Notes: generated by a model from the letters alone, not told the origin. A stretch of DNA of 64,000 bases from Owenia fusiformis (GCA_903813345.2 CAIIXF020000008.1:30382005-30446004); one strand, 5' to 3'. Positions 38,901-53,900 are shown, counted from the first letter of the stretch. Numbers and translations: made by a program.

Positions 38901-41900
38901 ATGATGCACTCGCTACCTTCTTTATATGCTGTGCAATTCTCAATTTTATCAATTCTGAATTAACATGTGATCTGATAACAAACTGTATCATTTTTGTTGT
39001 AAATGTAGGTTTCTTAGAAGTCGATTTCGCTAATGTCCGTTTGGCTGATTTCACTACTGTCTGAACCTACACTATCGTTACATGGATAAAGCTCATTGAA
39101 ATTGCGTAGTTTGCTGTAATAACTGAAGCAGCAATGTTTGGAGTTTGTATAAAATGAGTTTGATGAAGAGCAACGTGCTCCGCTTTGGCTGATAAAATAC
39201 ATACTTCGGGGCAATTGTTTGCCCACGTTGATCATCTGTCGAATGCACTGCCGTATCACCCTATTGTGCTTGGGGCTTTGCTGCCTCATCACACCCGGAA
39301 GCTTCTCTTTAAGCTGTGTGATTAAATCTAGATGCTCAAGCTGTCATTTTTCATTTAGTGATTTGGTAGCCACTGAAAACCAGTATATGTACTTTTCAAA
39401 CCTATATACTCAATTCATTTTAATTCAAAGACAACAAAAACATGCATAATACAGTATATGCCATTCTAACATTGCGCCATATCCAGATATCTGCTATGTA
39501 AACTTATTGTCTACAATAAAAAATAAAAGCTCTATCATTACTACAGTGATTTTCATAGACATGTCTCCGCCCGGCCTTTTGTACCTTAAAATCTCCCCAG
39601 CAATAGTATACAACCTATATAAATTTCTTCATGAAATGAAGGTATGCTTTTCTTATATACTTATTGACAATATTGTTATTTTGTGTATTACGCATAAAAC
39701 TGCTTACCTTTTACTTCAATTCCTTATGCATGTGTTCTAAATATTCACTTGTGAAACCACAACTTACCACTCTGACGAGTAATTATTTACAATTTTCTTT
39801 ATGTTGAACACTTCGCTATTCCTTACTATGGGTACTACAATTCCCCTCATCTCGGGTACTACAATTCCCCTCATCTCGGGTACTACAATTCCCCTCATCT
39901 CGGGTACTACAATTCCCCTCATCTCGGGTACTTCAATTTCCCTCATCTCGGGTACTACAATTCCCCTCATCTCGGGTACTACAATTCCCCTCATCTCGGG
40001 TATTACAATTCCCCTTATTATGGGTACTACAATTCCCAATATCTTGGGTACTACAATTCCCCTTATATTTGGTGCTACAATTCCCCTAAACGTTGGTACT
40101 ATATTTCCCCTTATCTTTGGTACTACAATTCCCCTTATCATGGGTATTACAATTCCCCTTGTCTCAAATACTACAGTTCCCCTTTCATCATGGGCAGTAA
40201 AAATTAGTTTTATGGGTTCTACAATTCTCCTTATCATGGGTACTATAAATCCACTTATCATGAATATACTACAATTCTCCTTATCATGGGTACTACAATT
40301 CCCCTCATCATGGGTACTACACTTCCCCTCATCATGGGTACTACAATTCTCCTCATCATGGTAAAAGTTACCTTTATGGGTTCTACAATTCCCTTCATTT
40401 TGAGCACTATAATTCTCCTTACCATGGGTACTATAAATACATTTATCATGTTTATACTACAATTCTCCGTATCATGGGTACTAAAATTCCCCTCACCATG
40501 GGTTCTACAATTCCCCTTATACTGAAAATCCTATAATTCCTTTTATCTTGGGTATTACAATTCCCTGCCTATTTTTCTTCCAAATTAAGTTGTTTTTCTT
40601 TGAATTGATAGATTTTTTTTGTTTAGAGTGATTGTTGTTTGCTTCATTTTATTTTCCGTTCGTTGGGATTTGTTCCGAGAATTCCTTCAGTACTTGTGCG
40701 TCCGTTTATCTCGCCACTTAAGTAGCGGTCACACTAGCCGTGTAGGCCCACCGTTCGCCACCGTGTGGCTAATTATGGCCAGACGGCGATGGCCGGCATG
40801 GTCACACGGTGGGCCGTTTCCCGGCCGTTTGAAAACGTTCAGGGAACGTTGCCGGCCATCCACACCCGGCGAATTTTTTGAGCATGCTCAAAACATTTTC
40901 CGTTTGACTAACGTTCGGCTGCGAACGGCGATAGCGGTATGGGAATGGTATGAGAACGGTGCGGCCGTTAAGGACACGTTCACAAGGCGGTGATGGGACG
41001 ATGGGGGACGTTGACTCTATCAGCGACGGGTTGCGAACGACAGTTTACCGCTTTGGTACCATCCAATAAACGGGCTCCCAACGGGTGTTTGAAATGTCAC
41101 ATTAAAAGCGTTTTCACGGTACCAGCCGCTTAACACCTAGGTAACAGTCCATTGACGTGTTGACGGCCTTATAACGGCTTCATAACATCCTCCTAACATC
41201 CTATTACCGTGAATTCGAAATCGTACCGTCTAATGACGCAGCTTGTCACCGTCTTCTGCAGTTTCTGTAGTTTTTTCCTCTTCGATTTATTCACTCCTGA
41301 CCATGTGACACTTTTGGTCGAGTCAGACTGTCAGTCTTCATCATGGATTGTCCTGAAAAGGTTCGTTTAATGTACATGGTTGCCATTACTCAGAGAGAGC
41401 GGGGTGAAATTGACTTAGGAATTGACAATCACATTCGTCGACATCAGCAGGAAAGGGCAAGGAAAGGTAGAATTGTATGGTCGAGAGAATGGGTGAAACG
41501 TCGCAGACAATTTGGCTTGTATGACCAGTTGATGGTAGAGCTTAGGAGGGATGATCCACAAGCCTTTAAAAACTTTCTCAGGATGCCTCCGGAGATATTT
41601 GATGAAATATTGAACAGAGTTGAGCATCGCCTTACCAAACAACATACCAGGCTACGAGAGGCTCTCGAACCAGGCCTAAAGTTATCAGTGACGCTACGTC
41701 ATCTGGCATCGGGTGCGAAGTACAGAGATCTTCAATACAGCTGAAGTGTGTCAAGCGATAGTGGATGAGTACCTGGATGAGGTGATGATGCCCCCGACCA
41801 CTCCTGCTGCAAGGCAAGCGATAGCTGACGGGTTCTTGAGTCGCTGGAACTTCCCAAACACCATAGGTGCCCTGGACGGGAAGCATGTCGCAATGAAATG

Positions 41901-44900
41901 CCCTGCAAAGTCGGGTTCCCTATACTACAACTACAAGGGTTTCTACTCTGTTGTGTTAATGGCGTTGGTAGACTCTGACTACAAGTTTATCTGGGCCGAT
42001 CTTGGTGGTAAGTGTTTCATGACAAAAAGAGACCATTTATAAACACAACGTCTCTTAATTCAATGAAATTCAGTTACACATCGCAAGTTCGTCAGTTTAA
42101 AAATAAAATTATTTGTTTTAGACGACCATTACATAATTTACACAAAACAACATATTTCTTGAAGACAATATTTCGTAAATGTTTTTGGATTTTGAGAGAC
42201 GATCGGTGAATCAAATTAAACCTAGAGCGAGCATCAACATTCCCTGGAAAATCTGTGGAATGTCAAGATAAAGTATGACGTTAAAGTTTCACAACGTTTT
42301 TGAATTTTTCTAGAAACATGGTTAGAAAGAATACTTCAAAATGTTCTATAAAGCGCATGGCACGTTTTTAATAAGGTGAAACTGAACGCTGTTCATTTCA
42401 TAAATGCAACTGTTATGTATTTTTAGGGAAGGGGGCAGCGTCTGACGCTCAAATTTATAATGCCTCAGAGCTCAAGCAGGGCATAGCTGATTTTTTCCTA
42501 AATCTCCCCGACCCCTCTCCACTCCCAAACGACAACCAGGAGGTACCGTATTTCTTTATAGGAGATGATGCATTCGCCCTCACACCAAACATGATGAAGC
42601 CGTATGGTGGCAAAGTAAGGAACGTGGAAGAAAAACTACCGTCTGTCAAGGGCACGTCGCTGTGTAAAAAAAACTTTCTGGATCATGGCGAACCGTTTTC
42701 AAGTGTTACTGACGACCATGGGCCATGCTCCTTCAACTGTTCGGTTGATTGTCCGGACCTGTATGGTACTACACAATCTGATGCGCATGAGGTATCCCCA
42801 AATCCAAAACCAACTCATCAACCAGCATGGTGATTACGCACACCCAGCTGGACATTGGAGGGGAGCTAGAAATCTTGAAGATACACAAAGACAGGGGGGC
42901 CCGAATCGTGACAACCGGGAAGGCAAGAAACAACGCAATCTCCTCCGGCACTGGTGTAACTGCGAGGCCGGTCTGTACCATGGCAAGACAGGAAAATATG
43001 AATACGTATACTCCTGGTCATGATTTTCCGAGGATATAGAGCAATTGAGACTTGTTAGGTTATACAGCACGGTGACCAAGAGTTAACAGTGCAAATCGGC
43101 CCGGTCGTGTTTTTTTAAACTCTTTAGTCGTGTTTTATAAGAACATGGGATGCGACATTCGATAGAACGGAGCAAAATGGTAAGAATATTCTATATTTTA
43201 CAAACTTACATATCTTGACTTCTACTTAAGATGTTCTTCTTCATACCCACGAATCTATTTTGGGGATAAATCCATCATACTTCATATCAATCGCAATTAT
43301 ATACCAAAAGTGCCAGAAATATGTACTTAATTTGCATTTAGTGTTATTTAATCAAGTTTAAACAGACAATCCATTCAACAACGTGGAATAATATTCACTA
43401 CTCTAAAGATCGTGTAAATATTTTAACTGTATTTATCTTAAAATTGCCATAAATGACCGTAAATGTAGAAAGTGGAGTTAACTATGGAGAAGGGGCAATA
43501 TAACGTCATGGACGTGTCTTATAATAAGCATGTTAACGTTTTGGAATTGTAAAGATAACGTTTAGACGTGATAAAATTAACGACTTTGAATTGTCTTGTA
43601 ATATTGTTCACATTGACCATGTTTTGTTGCTTAATAATTTGTCTGTGCTTCTGAAAATAATCGTATTAGTACTTTGAAGATAAGTGTTTGTACTACATGA
43701 CTATTCAAATATTTTGTAAATTCAGTTCCTCGGAATAACTGCCACGCGTGCTCTTTCAAAAGCGCTCATAAGAACACTTTCCTTGAACATTATGAGAAGG
43801 TTCATCCGACTGATCTGTTCAGAATTGACATCCCTATCCACGATCTAGTACTAAAATAAATTGAAAAACTAAATTCTTACTATCTCGTATTTCTGCTAGA
43901 AGTTAAAACTCAAAAAGTATCTTCTTAAAACAGGATCTTAAGAGGTTCTGGACAAATCATTTGATTCTGGACTTGTCATATTTTTTTTTCAACGAAATCA
44001 CATCCAAGGGTTGAATTTTTATTAGCTATTTAGAGAGTGAGTCCTGCCTAGTATTAATTTCAATAAAAAAAAAGTTAAAATAGAACCCTATTTGAGAGTC
44101 AATCTAATACTTACATTACATTGATAAATTAAGGCAAATCCTGAAATATTTTTAAAGTGTGTTTTTTAATGAAATATTATCCAGCAAGTATTTAAATGAA
44201 ACGGTCTTATTTAAATACAAATCATAACATGATATTTTTTATGAAACATTTTTCAATGAAATTCAATTGAAGGGTCAAGATAAAACGAGCTAATTTAGGT
44301 GAAAACCCTTACATGATGATGTGTTTTCATAACTTCTTTCATAAAATTCCATCAAGGGGTGAAGATAAAATGATCGAATTTAAGTGATTTAAGGATCACG
44401 AGAATATGTTTTCTTTGATATTTTCTATGAAATCCCATCCAATGGTCAAGGTAAAATTTTGATTTTGATTTTGATTTGGTCACGTGTTCGAAAGATCCAT
44501 ATAAGGCCCATAGAACCATATAGGAACGTCATTTTGAATGTCACGTGATAGATCCATATAAGGCTTTTAGAACCATTTATGGCAAGATGAGGGGAAGCCC
44601 CTGACACCTGTTTCACGATTTTTATGCACTTCATTATTGTACCGAAGTTTGCCGATTCGATTCGTCGTATTTCGGAATCCTGGTGACAATTTTATACTCC
44701 ATTGGAGTATTTTTGACCTACTTCTTATGACGGAAATTCCCGAACCTAGTTCGGATTAATCCGGATTTTCTGACCTACCTTATCTACCGAGATTTCACGA
44801 GTTAACATTCGTCTCATTCTGGAATCCTGGTGACAATTTTATACTCCATTGGAGTATTTTTGATCTACTTTTTCTGGATTTTGCCCTACTTATTATATCT

Positions 44901-47900
44901 TGACAACAAGCAAATCAAAAAGTTCGACATGAACGGGTCTCGATCAACTAACCTAGACTATGGAAGCCAGGCACGCTAACCATTAGGCCAACGAGCTACC
45001 GATATGAAAGAACAAAAGTATTATATATTTATACCGAGCGTCAATTCAAAATGATCCTCACTTTTGTCTCCACTTAAATACGACTCGTCAGTTGTATCCA
45101 GAATAGTAGAACGCCTATGGCGCTAGTGAATAACCAAGTCCCAAGTGAGTGGTTCGTATCCCTCTGTGATATACTATTTTTGTTTTATTAAATACGACAG
45201 AAAGGAGCAAGGTGTAGGTTGAAAACAAGACGTTAGTTTGTTTCAAAACAGTTTGGAAACATTAATCTCTGATAATTTAAGTTTTCCACTCCTGAAGGGC
45301 CTCTAGATCTATGAAATTCAATAATCCACTCAGTAAAAATACGATTTCTCTGCAACCTGATGTCCAATCAAGATCATTCAAATATATATGTGTTCCTGAC
45401 ACGTTTGGGCGTCCGGAAATTGCTTGTGAAAACTATTTACAAAAGTGTTCCAGAGACCCTTATCTACTTGGCTAAGGTTTTATTTGAAGATACATTGCCT
45501 TATTAGCAGGTAGAGGGGCATACAGAACACAGAAGCAAATGCTATGTTGAAAATTTTCTATATTTCAATTTGAACCTGTGTTTACATGTCACGTAGGCCA
45601 GTGTTTTATATGGGGATTATATGTACTTTCCTTGTTTACATGAACGTAAATCATTACATGAAATCTGCATTCTTCTGGGTTTAATCTGGGTTTGTATTGT
45701 CTTATTGGGGCTTTTCGACTTTAAAACAAACCCTACCTAAATGGATTGTGTCTCGGGAACGTTTTTGTAAATAGTTATTATAAACAATTCTGAAAGAATA
45801 TCACATATTTTTGTCTTCCCGATTTCAGTCATGAATTACGTCAATTTCTCGTGCAAACATTGGGTAGACGTTGTCATAACCGGATGCCCGAACGTGTCAG
45901 GAACATATAGATACTCGAATGATGTTGATTGAACATCAGGGTGCAGAGAAATCGTAATTTTACTGAGTGGCTTCACGAAAAAATAAGCAGCACTTTAGGC
46001 CACCTAAATACAACTCGTCAGTTGTATCCAGTTGGAATCCCAGCGTAATGTTTTTAATTATATGGTTGTGCTTTGATTTTACGCTGAAAACATTTATAAC
46101 TACGTCAACTTTATATTAAAACATTTATTATCTTTTCAGTTGTATTAAAATGTAAAATATGATATATGTCAGCTTATTGCTTTCTGGAGAACAGTCAAGG
46201 TTTAAATTTGGTACAATGAATCGGACAATCATGTAAATCGACATGGTTATAACATTGAACTCAATGCAGTAAATTAGTTATTTCTATGAATCACAGCGGG
46301 ATTGGTTTCATTTTATATGATTGCCAACTCTGGCGTTTTTTTTTGTAAATGTTTTTGACCGCTGTAAATGTGAAACTGATACAGTATTATTCAATTGTTT
46401 TATGTCTTGGTCACATTTGCTCCGATTTTCACTACGGCGCCCGGCCGATTGAGTATTGTGTTCAGAAATGTATTCAATTTTGAACAAAATACTCGCAGCA
46501 AATGTGATCCAGGCATTACACAGCGGTATTTCGAACATACTATTGTTGCTTAACCACGACCTAGCCAATTTTAAAATCATACTCCTTATGCCTGGGTCAC
46601 ATATGCTCCGATCCATCGGCCGGCGCCCGGCCGATTGAGTGTTTTGTTCAATATTGTATTCAATTTTGAACAAAATACTCAATCGGCCGGGCGCCGTAGT
46701 GAAAATCAGAGCCAATGTGACCAAGGCATTATTTAAATCCAAGTAAACGATCAATGTCTAGGTATTTGGCGTTTGATGATACTATGGCCCTTGGCGAATT
46801 ATGATTAGATGAACCGAGGTCAACATTAATGTTTCTTGTACAAGGTCATCCCAAGGTCAAAGATAAATATTTAGGTATTTTACGTTTCAAGACCTTTGGA
46901 CAAATTCGATTCAACGATGTATTAAAGTTAAAATGCATACAGAGATAAAATAGGTTATCTCCTATCGTTTCCTTGTGTATACGTTTATGTCTCTGCGTAA
47001 TAACGCAGATGCGAGCAGGTAGTTACCAATCTCACCACAAGGTGGCTCGTTCGGGTCAGATAGCATGGCGGGTATGGTAGAAAGTTCCCTTTAACTTAAA
47101 GTACATCTGTTTTCGTGGTTCAATTTTCATATCACCCTTAAAATGTATCTAATAGCAATGCAAATTAAAATATGTCCAGTGAACGAAAATGCAATACAAG
47201 AATAGATATTTCACTTTTTGTGATTTTGTAACAATGGGGTTATTTTTTGTATATGTTATGCCTAGGTCACATAGCCACCGGGCGCCGGCCGATGAGTAGT
47301 CATCGGCCGATTTCTAAATCGACCGGGCGCCGGTGACTTTTCACCGATGTCTTGATCTAATCGTGAGTATGGTCACATTAGTACAGGCATCGTACGGCGC
47401 CCGCAATCAATTTAATCTGAAAGACATCGCACGGGTATCGCAAGGCGATCTGCCGATGGCCGTACGGCACCCGCCAGGACATCGGTCGATCTACAGGCCT
47501 TTAGATTTATACAAAATTCTTGTATGACCCGGTATGCCTGTTCCACATGGCGTGAATGCAAGATTTGAAAACGAAATACTTCGATAGACAGGACTTCCAG
47601 GATAATAATGTTTTCATGCAATAAAAATCAGAAAAAGAAGATCCTCTTTTGAGTAAATAGGTTCAATATTTAGAAAAAAAGCTGACATGGTCCCTATTCA
47701 TAATTTTTCAAATTGTTTGATTGATATTTTTAGTATCACGGGTACTTCAATTGAAAGAAAACATATTGTTTTAATAAAAACACTGTATTTATGCCCAGAA
47801 AGTACTCATGGTGAAAGATATGACCGTCTTAAATCACTTGCCATACTACACGTGGTCTTTTCATCAAAGTGCACCCTGACCTTAATTCATTTTTAGATCT

Positions 47901-50900
47901 TTCATATAAACAAATACTATGTCTACTCCCTGTCCATCCGATGCTATTAGCAAAATCCCCTATTTCTGCATCTTTCTTTTGTCTGTTCTCGTAAAGAGAA
48001 TTTGTTTGGTCATAAAAATATGGCCTATCTTCAAAGAAATTGGTAATTTTTTCTTCTATTTCAAGTGGAGTAAGGGAACATGGGGCAAAACGGCCCCCTG
48101 GGGCAAAGTGGCCCATCGAAATATATTTTGAACTATAAAAAGATGGTTCTTCAAAAGTCACATAATCGAATTTTGAAATTTCCGCAACCTTCTCCACCCC
48201 CCCCCCATTTTTAACCAAGCAGCGTCTCGCTTTACGTAAGAGGTAATTCTACTTTTCACTCTCTTTTTTGCAAATTACCCCTCCCACGAGTATCTCTAAA
48301 ATACAAAAATCTTATTGTACAAGAACAATTGATTTTCAAACATAACGATTTTAACATTTGGTTTGTACCTTATTTCCTTCCGACACATATCGAATGACTA
48401 GAATTATGGTAGGGGTTAGGAATACTTCATCTGTCAAAGGTTTGAACGTCTGAGATAAGATGTGTGTGGATGAGCAGGCCCGTAGCCGGGGGGGGGGGGT
48501 TCACAGGGTTCGGACGAACCCCCCCTGGCCAAAAATTCTTTCAAAATCATGCAGTTTTTCACCATTTTGAGCACTTCTCAAGTGATTTTAGCCATATTTG
48601 GGCTAAACTTGTCAAATGTGAACCCCCCCTGGAAATTTTTGAAAACTGAACCCCCCCCCCGCCTTGGCAAATCCTGGCAACGGGCCTGATGAGTCTTGTA
48701 ATTGATTTATTTTGGTTTTAAAACTCATGTAACAGAGGGTGGGCCGTTTTGCCCCACCCATGGGCAGTTTTGCCCCACTTTCGAAAATTTTTTTGACCAT
48801 TGAAAAATTACAGAAGATAGTCCTAGGCAAGTATAAAACACTCAAAAAATGTAAACCACAAACCATTAATAAAGTGGAACATCAAAGTGCGCGATGATTG
48901 ACAGATGAGAAAATATCCCGTACAGAACAACTTAACAGCTCACTAGCATTGTTATTGTCTTTTTCCACCTGTCTTCCCAAGGCCTTCCTCATATATGGCC
49001 CATTTGCCTTATCCCCTCTATCCTAAAGCCTTTGGCATATTAACTGTAATTGAGACAGTGAACTTTCGTATTAAAATTGTGACCCTTGAAAATACTGTAC
49101 TCACAAAAACATTCAGAAGATTTTTAAAATAAATGATTTGTAAAGGTACTGTACATGCATGAGTAAATATACGCATAAAATGTAGGCCTATCACTCTGTC
49201 CCATGTGTATGACAGACATACACGATTAATGTCAATATAAGAACGACTAGATCAACCCACCCACCCAGCCATTCAAATGTGTGTCATTGTTTTACAGTAA
49301 GCCTTATCGTTCCATTTATGTTTTATAAAAAATCTCCGACAGTGTGTAGTAATTATAATTCCTTACCTCATTCTTTTTAAAACCTTTGTATCACTTTATA
49401 AGTATAATCAATATAAAGATTTATCAAACAAATCAGCACGCAAAATCCCAAGATGACCGTGCGATGCCACCGGGCGCCGTAAGATAATCGTACGATGACC
49501 GGGCGGGACACGGCCGGGTAGGTACCGATGAGTTTGGTTGAGAAAAAATCGCCAAGACATCGGCAACTTTTATCTCCGCGATAAAACTCTGCCGGCGCCC
49601 GTACGATGTCTAAAAATCGGCCGATGAGTGGCGATCATCGCCCGGCGCCCGTACGATGCCCGGGCTCGCCGGCCGATTTCGAACAAAATACTCATCGGCC
49701 GGGCGCCGTAGTGAAAATCGGAGCCTATGTGACCAAGGCATTACATGGTCATTTTCACATTTTATATTATTACTGTTCATATTAATCAATCCCTATTCAT
49801 CTCAATATAACAGGTCCCTAAGCAGGTTGTTTGCAGTTTTACTCTTTTAATACCATGTTCACTTTTCACCTTTTATTGAAACCAGTTATTCAACTATGCA
49901 AACTGTGTCAGTTTTATATATCTATTGTTCCCCTATATGGTCTTTCTCACTCACATGTAGCTGAGTTTGCATTGGGTGTTGGCTTGTCAGTACTTGTTGT
50001 AAGAGTTCATGTTGTACATTACAGAGCATTGTATTTTAAACATTGAAGTTTGAAATATACTATTTTATATATATTTTAATTTGAAGTTCAAGTTATTTTA
50101 TTGCCACCCACGGGCCTTCCACACGCCCATTTACATATAACGCTTTGAAACAACTTTAAAAAGTGAGCAATGTCAGTGTTGTGATAATAGAGAATTTTCG
50201 TTATAAGTTATTTCAAAAACTTATACGTATACTTATAGTTTAAAGGGTCTTGTCGAACTAAAATCAATTCAAATTGATTTTCATAATCTGTACCAAGTGG
50301 GGCATAACTATTCCCGATATAGTCAAGCTCCATCATCAACTAGGGACTGCGAATACAATGTCCTTTGCTAGTGTCAATTATGAACACGATAAACTAAATG
50401 CTAGTTGACGGGTCCTTGTAGTGTACGATAAACAAGACCCTTTAAAGTGAATCACTACACGAACGAGTCGATCATTTCAAAGTTCTCATGAAATTATAAG
50501 GTCAATTTTTAAGTTTTTACGTATAAAAGGGCCTTTATACGCAGATTATAAACTTACAGAGTTGGATCTCCGCATAGTATATGTGTGGACCTACTGACCA
50601 GAATGGCTTATTAAAATTAATCGGCTGAATAGGCATAGTATCCAATCAAATAGCTCGACTCAGTCATTAGCTGAACTAATTCTCCCTACGTTATTTCTAC
50701 AAGGTGATTCAAAACGATCATCTACAAAAAATATATTTGAGAGTAGATAAATCTGTAAAACCCGTGTGCTATATCAGCCTATTTGATTCTAGAAAACACA
50801 TATGACACAACTAAACATGCTTTACATCAAGGGGGTACGGATGGTATGCCATTGGCCCTTTTTATTACCGTCCTAGGAGATATTTCCCGACGAATTAGGA

Positions 50901-53900
50901 AATTATGAAACACCTTGTTTATTGGGTTTATAAGTATACGTCTAAGTTTTTAAAAAACTTATAACGAAAATTCTCTAATAACGCCCCTCATGCCTATTTA
51001 TTACAGGTCGTGTAGACCATTGTTGCCTGATTTATAGCAAAAACATTGACTTTTGCACGTTGATGATGATGATGATGCGCCGTTTATAATAGATCTCATA
51101 TCTTAGAAGCGTATCAGTTCAAAAAATACTAGAAGACCTTACATATTTTGCCATGCACTGCGCCTATTCATTTGGCAATTCAGTTGTAAATTTTATCTTG
51201 AAAAAAATAAATCTTCCAAATTTGTTGAGTTTTCTTGCAGAAATCGCCTACCCCCCCCCCCTCCATCCATTTTGTATGATCACAAGGCGTGATTTAAGCT
51301 GCTGATATTCTTCTTTAAACGAGTCGGATTTTCAAAATCTATAAGTTTGACTCACTTTATAGAAGCTTTGAACTGAATTTGCACTGCTTAATGTTAAAAT
51401 GTATAAAAAAAGATGTTAAAGCCAAATGTTGCCCTAAAAATTCAGAAAATGTAAAAAATTTCGAATTTTCTATGTACAGGCCTTGTTGCCCCTTTAAGAA
51501 GCTTAATATGTAAATTATCTAATCAAACACTTCGTCCACCATTTTGAAACACTAATCAATCCAATCTGTGCTAGCGATTCATAGGGCGAGCCAGTTGGAT
51601 ATTTCCAGGGTTCATACACACCTGGAAATGTCAGGGAAATTGACTTGATTTTCCAAGTGCTGGAAATGTCAGGTAATTTTAAAATTAGGTCAAAAGGGCC
51701 AAAGATGACCGGGAATTTTGAAACGGTAGACATGTCAGGGAAATTTGTATCAGTGTTGAAAAAATAATGTTCCAGAGATTAATGTTTCCAAACTGTTTTG
51801 AAACAAACTAACGTCTTGTTTTCAACCTACACCTTGCTCCTTTCTGTCGTATTTAATAAAACAAAAATAGTATATCACGGAGGGATACGAACCACTCACC
51901 TGGGACTTGCTGGTTATTCACTAGCGCCATAGGCGTTCTACTATTCTGGATACAACTGACGAGTCGTATTTAAGTGGAGACAAAAGTGAGGATCATTTTG
52001 AATTGACGCTCGGTATAAATATATAATACTTTTGTTCTTTCATATCGGTAGCTCATTGGCCTCATGGTTAGCGTGCCTGGCTTCATTAGTCTAGGTTAGT
52101 TGATCGAGACCCGTTCATGTCGAACTTTTTGATTTGCTTGTTGTCAAAATATAATAAGTAGGGCAAAATCCAGAAAAAGTAGATCAAAAATACTCCAATG
52201 GAGTATAAAATTGTCACCAGGATTCCGGAATGAGATGAATGTTAACTCGTGAAATCTCGGTAGATAAAGTAGGTCAGAAAATCCGGATTAATCCGAACAA
52301 GGCTCGGGAATTTCCGTCATAAGAAGTAGGTCAAAAATACTCCAATGGAGTATAAAATTGTCACCAGGATTCCGAAATACGACGAATCGAATCGGCAAAC
52401 TTCGGTACAATAATGAAGTGCATAAAAATCGTGAAACAGGTGTCAGGGGCTTCCCTCATCTTTCCATAAATGGTTCTAAAAGCCTTATATGGATCTATCA
52501 CGTGACATTCAAAATGACGTTCCTATATGGTTCTATGGGCCTTATATGGATCTTTCGAACACGTGACCAAATCAAAATCAAAATCAAAATTTTACCTTGA
52601 CCATTGGATGGGATTTCATAGAAAATATCAAAGAAAACATATTCTCGTGATCCTTAAATCACTTAAATTCGATCATTTTATCTTCACCCCTTGATGGAAT
52701 TTTATGAAAGAAGTTATGAAAACACATCATCATGTAAGGGTTTTCACCTAAATTAGCTCGTTTTATCTTGACCCTTCAATTGAATTTCATTGAAAAATGT
52801 TTCATAAAAAATATCATGTTATGATTTGTATTTAAATAAGACCGTTTCATTTAAATACTTGCTGGATAATATTTGATTAAAAAACGCACTTTAAAAATAT
52901 TTCAGGATTTGCCTTAATTTATCAATGTAATGTAAGTATTAGATTGACTCTCAAATAGGGTTCTATTTTAACTTTTTTATTGAAATTAATACTAGGCAGG
53001 ACTCACTCTCTAAATAGCTAATAAAACTTCAACCCTTGGATGTGATTTCGTTGAAAAAAAAATATGACAAGTCCAGAATCAAATGATTTGTCCAGAACCT
53101 CTTAAGATCCTGTTTTAATCAATAATATAATTTATAGTTTATGTTGGTTTTATAATAATTTGCGGGCCTAGTGCGACACACACTATTAACCAGAAACAAA
53201 TAGTATGCATTATTACACAAGCAGATCCCCACCATCTGTTCATGTATTAGTATAAAACACGGGAATATACATTATGTGTTACCCGTTTATTGTAATTTGT
53301 AGTCAAGATATGAATAAAAAAGAATAAATAAAAAAGACAGATATATGATTTAACAAGATCAACAGATGTTGTAATTTAATTCGCTAGAAAACTATGTTAC
53401 AGTACAGTTCATAGATCACTCATAGAACGATAGCAGCATATGTACCGTTTTTTACCTATTGCAATTTGAAAATTAAAATTGAAATTGTATTGCATTGTGT
53501 GAGGCGAATTAGGGAATAACATCGAATCAAATTGTTAAAAATCCTGAGGCAAACCTAATAGATATTGAGCATACGATTTTAATAACGGTGGAGTTATTCC
53601 TTACATTAGGTGATCATATATATGCATTTACATGTAGTGCATCACAAACTAAACATTTCCTCTCATTTTAAATAAATTTATTTACGTTCATGACAGGGGA
53701 AAGTGAGTTTAAGGCCAATAGGGACGTTTTAAAACGTATTTGAGGCAAATTCAAAAATAGCAACGAGCCATTTAATGAGCGACAGGGCAATTAAAAAAAT
53801 AATATGACTGGTAAAATTTTCAAAATGACGAGCGACGAGGCAAAGATCGCTTGCATTAACCATGCGTGTTTGATTCTAACCATTTTGATTTAAGTATCAA

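Larger units (their letters stand above)
43925..45271 (+). repeat. Left 1.34 kb inverted arm
   Basis: It is the reverse complement of 51773-53118 with very few differences. The outer ends are TTAAAACAGGATCTTAAGAG, and TTAA stands at both outer borders, which could be a TTAA target duplication (piggyBac or Kolobok type) or part of the inverted repeat. The arm carries two tRNA-like modules (44936-45003 minus, 45105-45170 plus). Confidence 0.8.
51773..53118 (-). repeat. Right 1.34 kb inverted arm
   Basis: Reverse complement of 43925-45271; see that entry. High identity implies a recent origin or gene conversion between the arms. The open frames at 44446 (minus) and 52358 (plus) are the same sequence in the two arms. 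Confidence 0.8.

Noticed and set aside
39764-40525. Genes encoding 8-residue repeat proteins
   Set aside because: Frames on both strands follow from the 24-bp period; there is no signal sequence, domain or splice context.
43068-43100. A true recombination signal sequence
   Set aside because: The heptamer-like end is one base off and no A-rich nonamer follows at 12 or 23 bp.
44936-52120. Functional tRNA genes
   Set aside because: Boxes are present but no convincing acceptor stem or normal anticodon loop could be drawn.
43925-53118. Long inverted arms as the ends of a Polinton-type element
   Set aside because: No polymerase, integrase or capsid-type frame lies between them, and the borders show TTAA rather than a 6-bp duplication.
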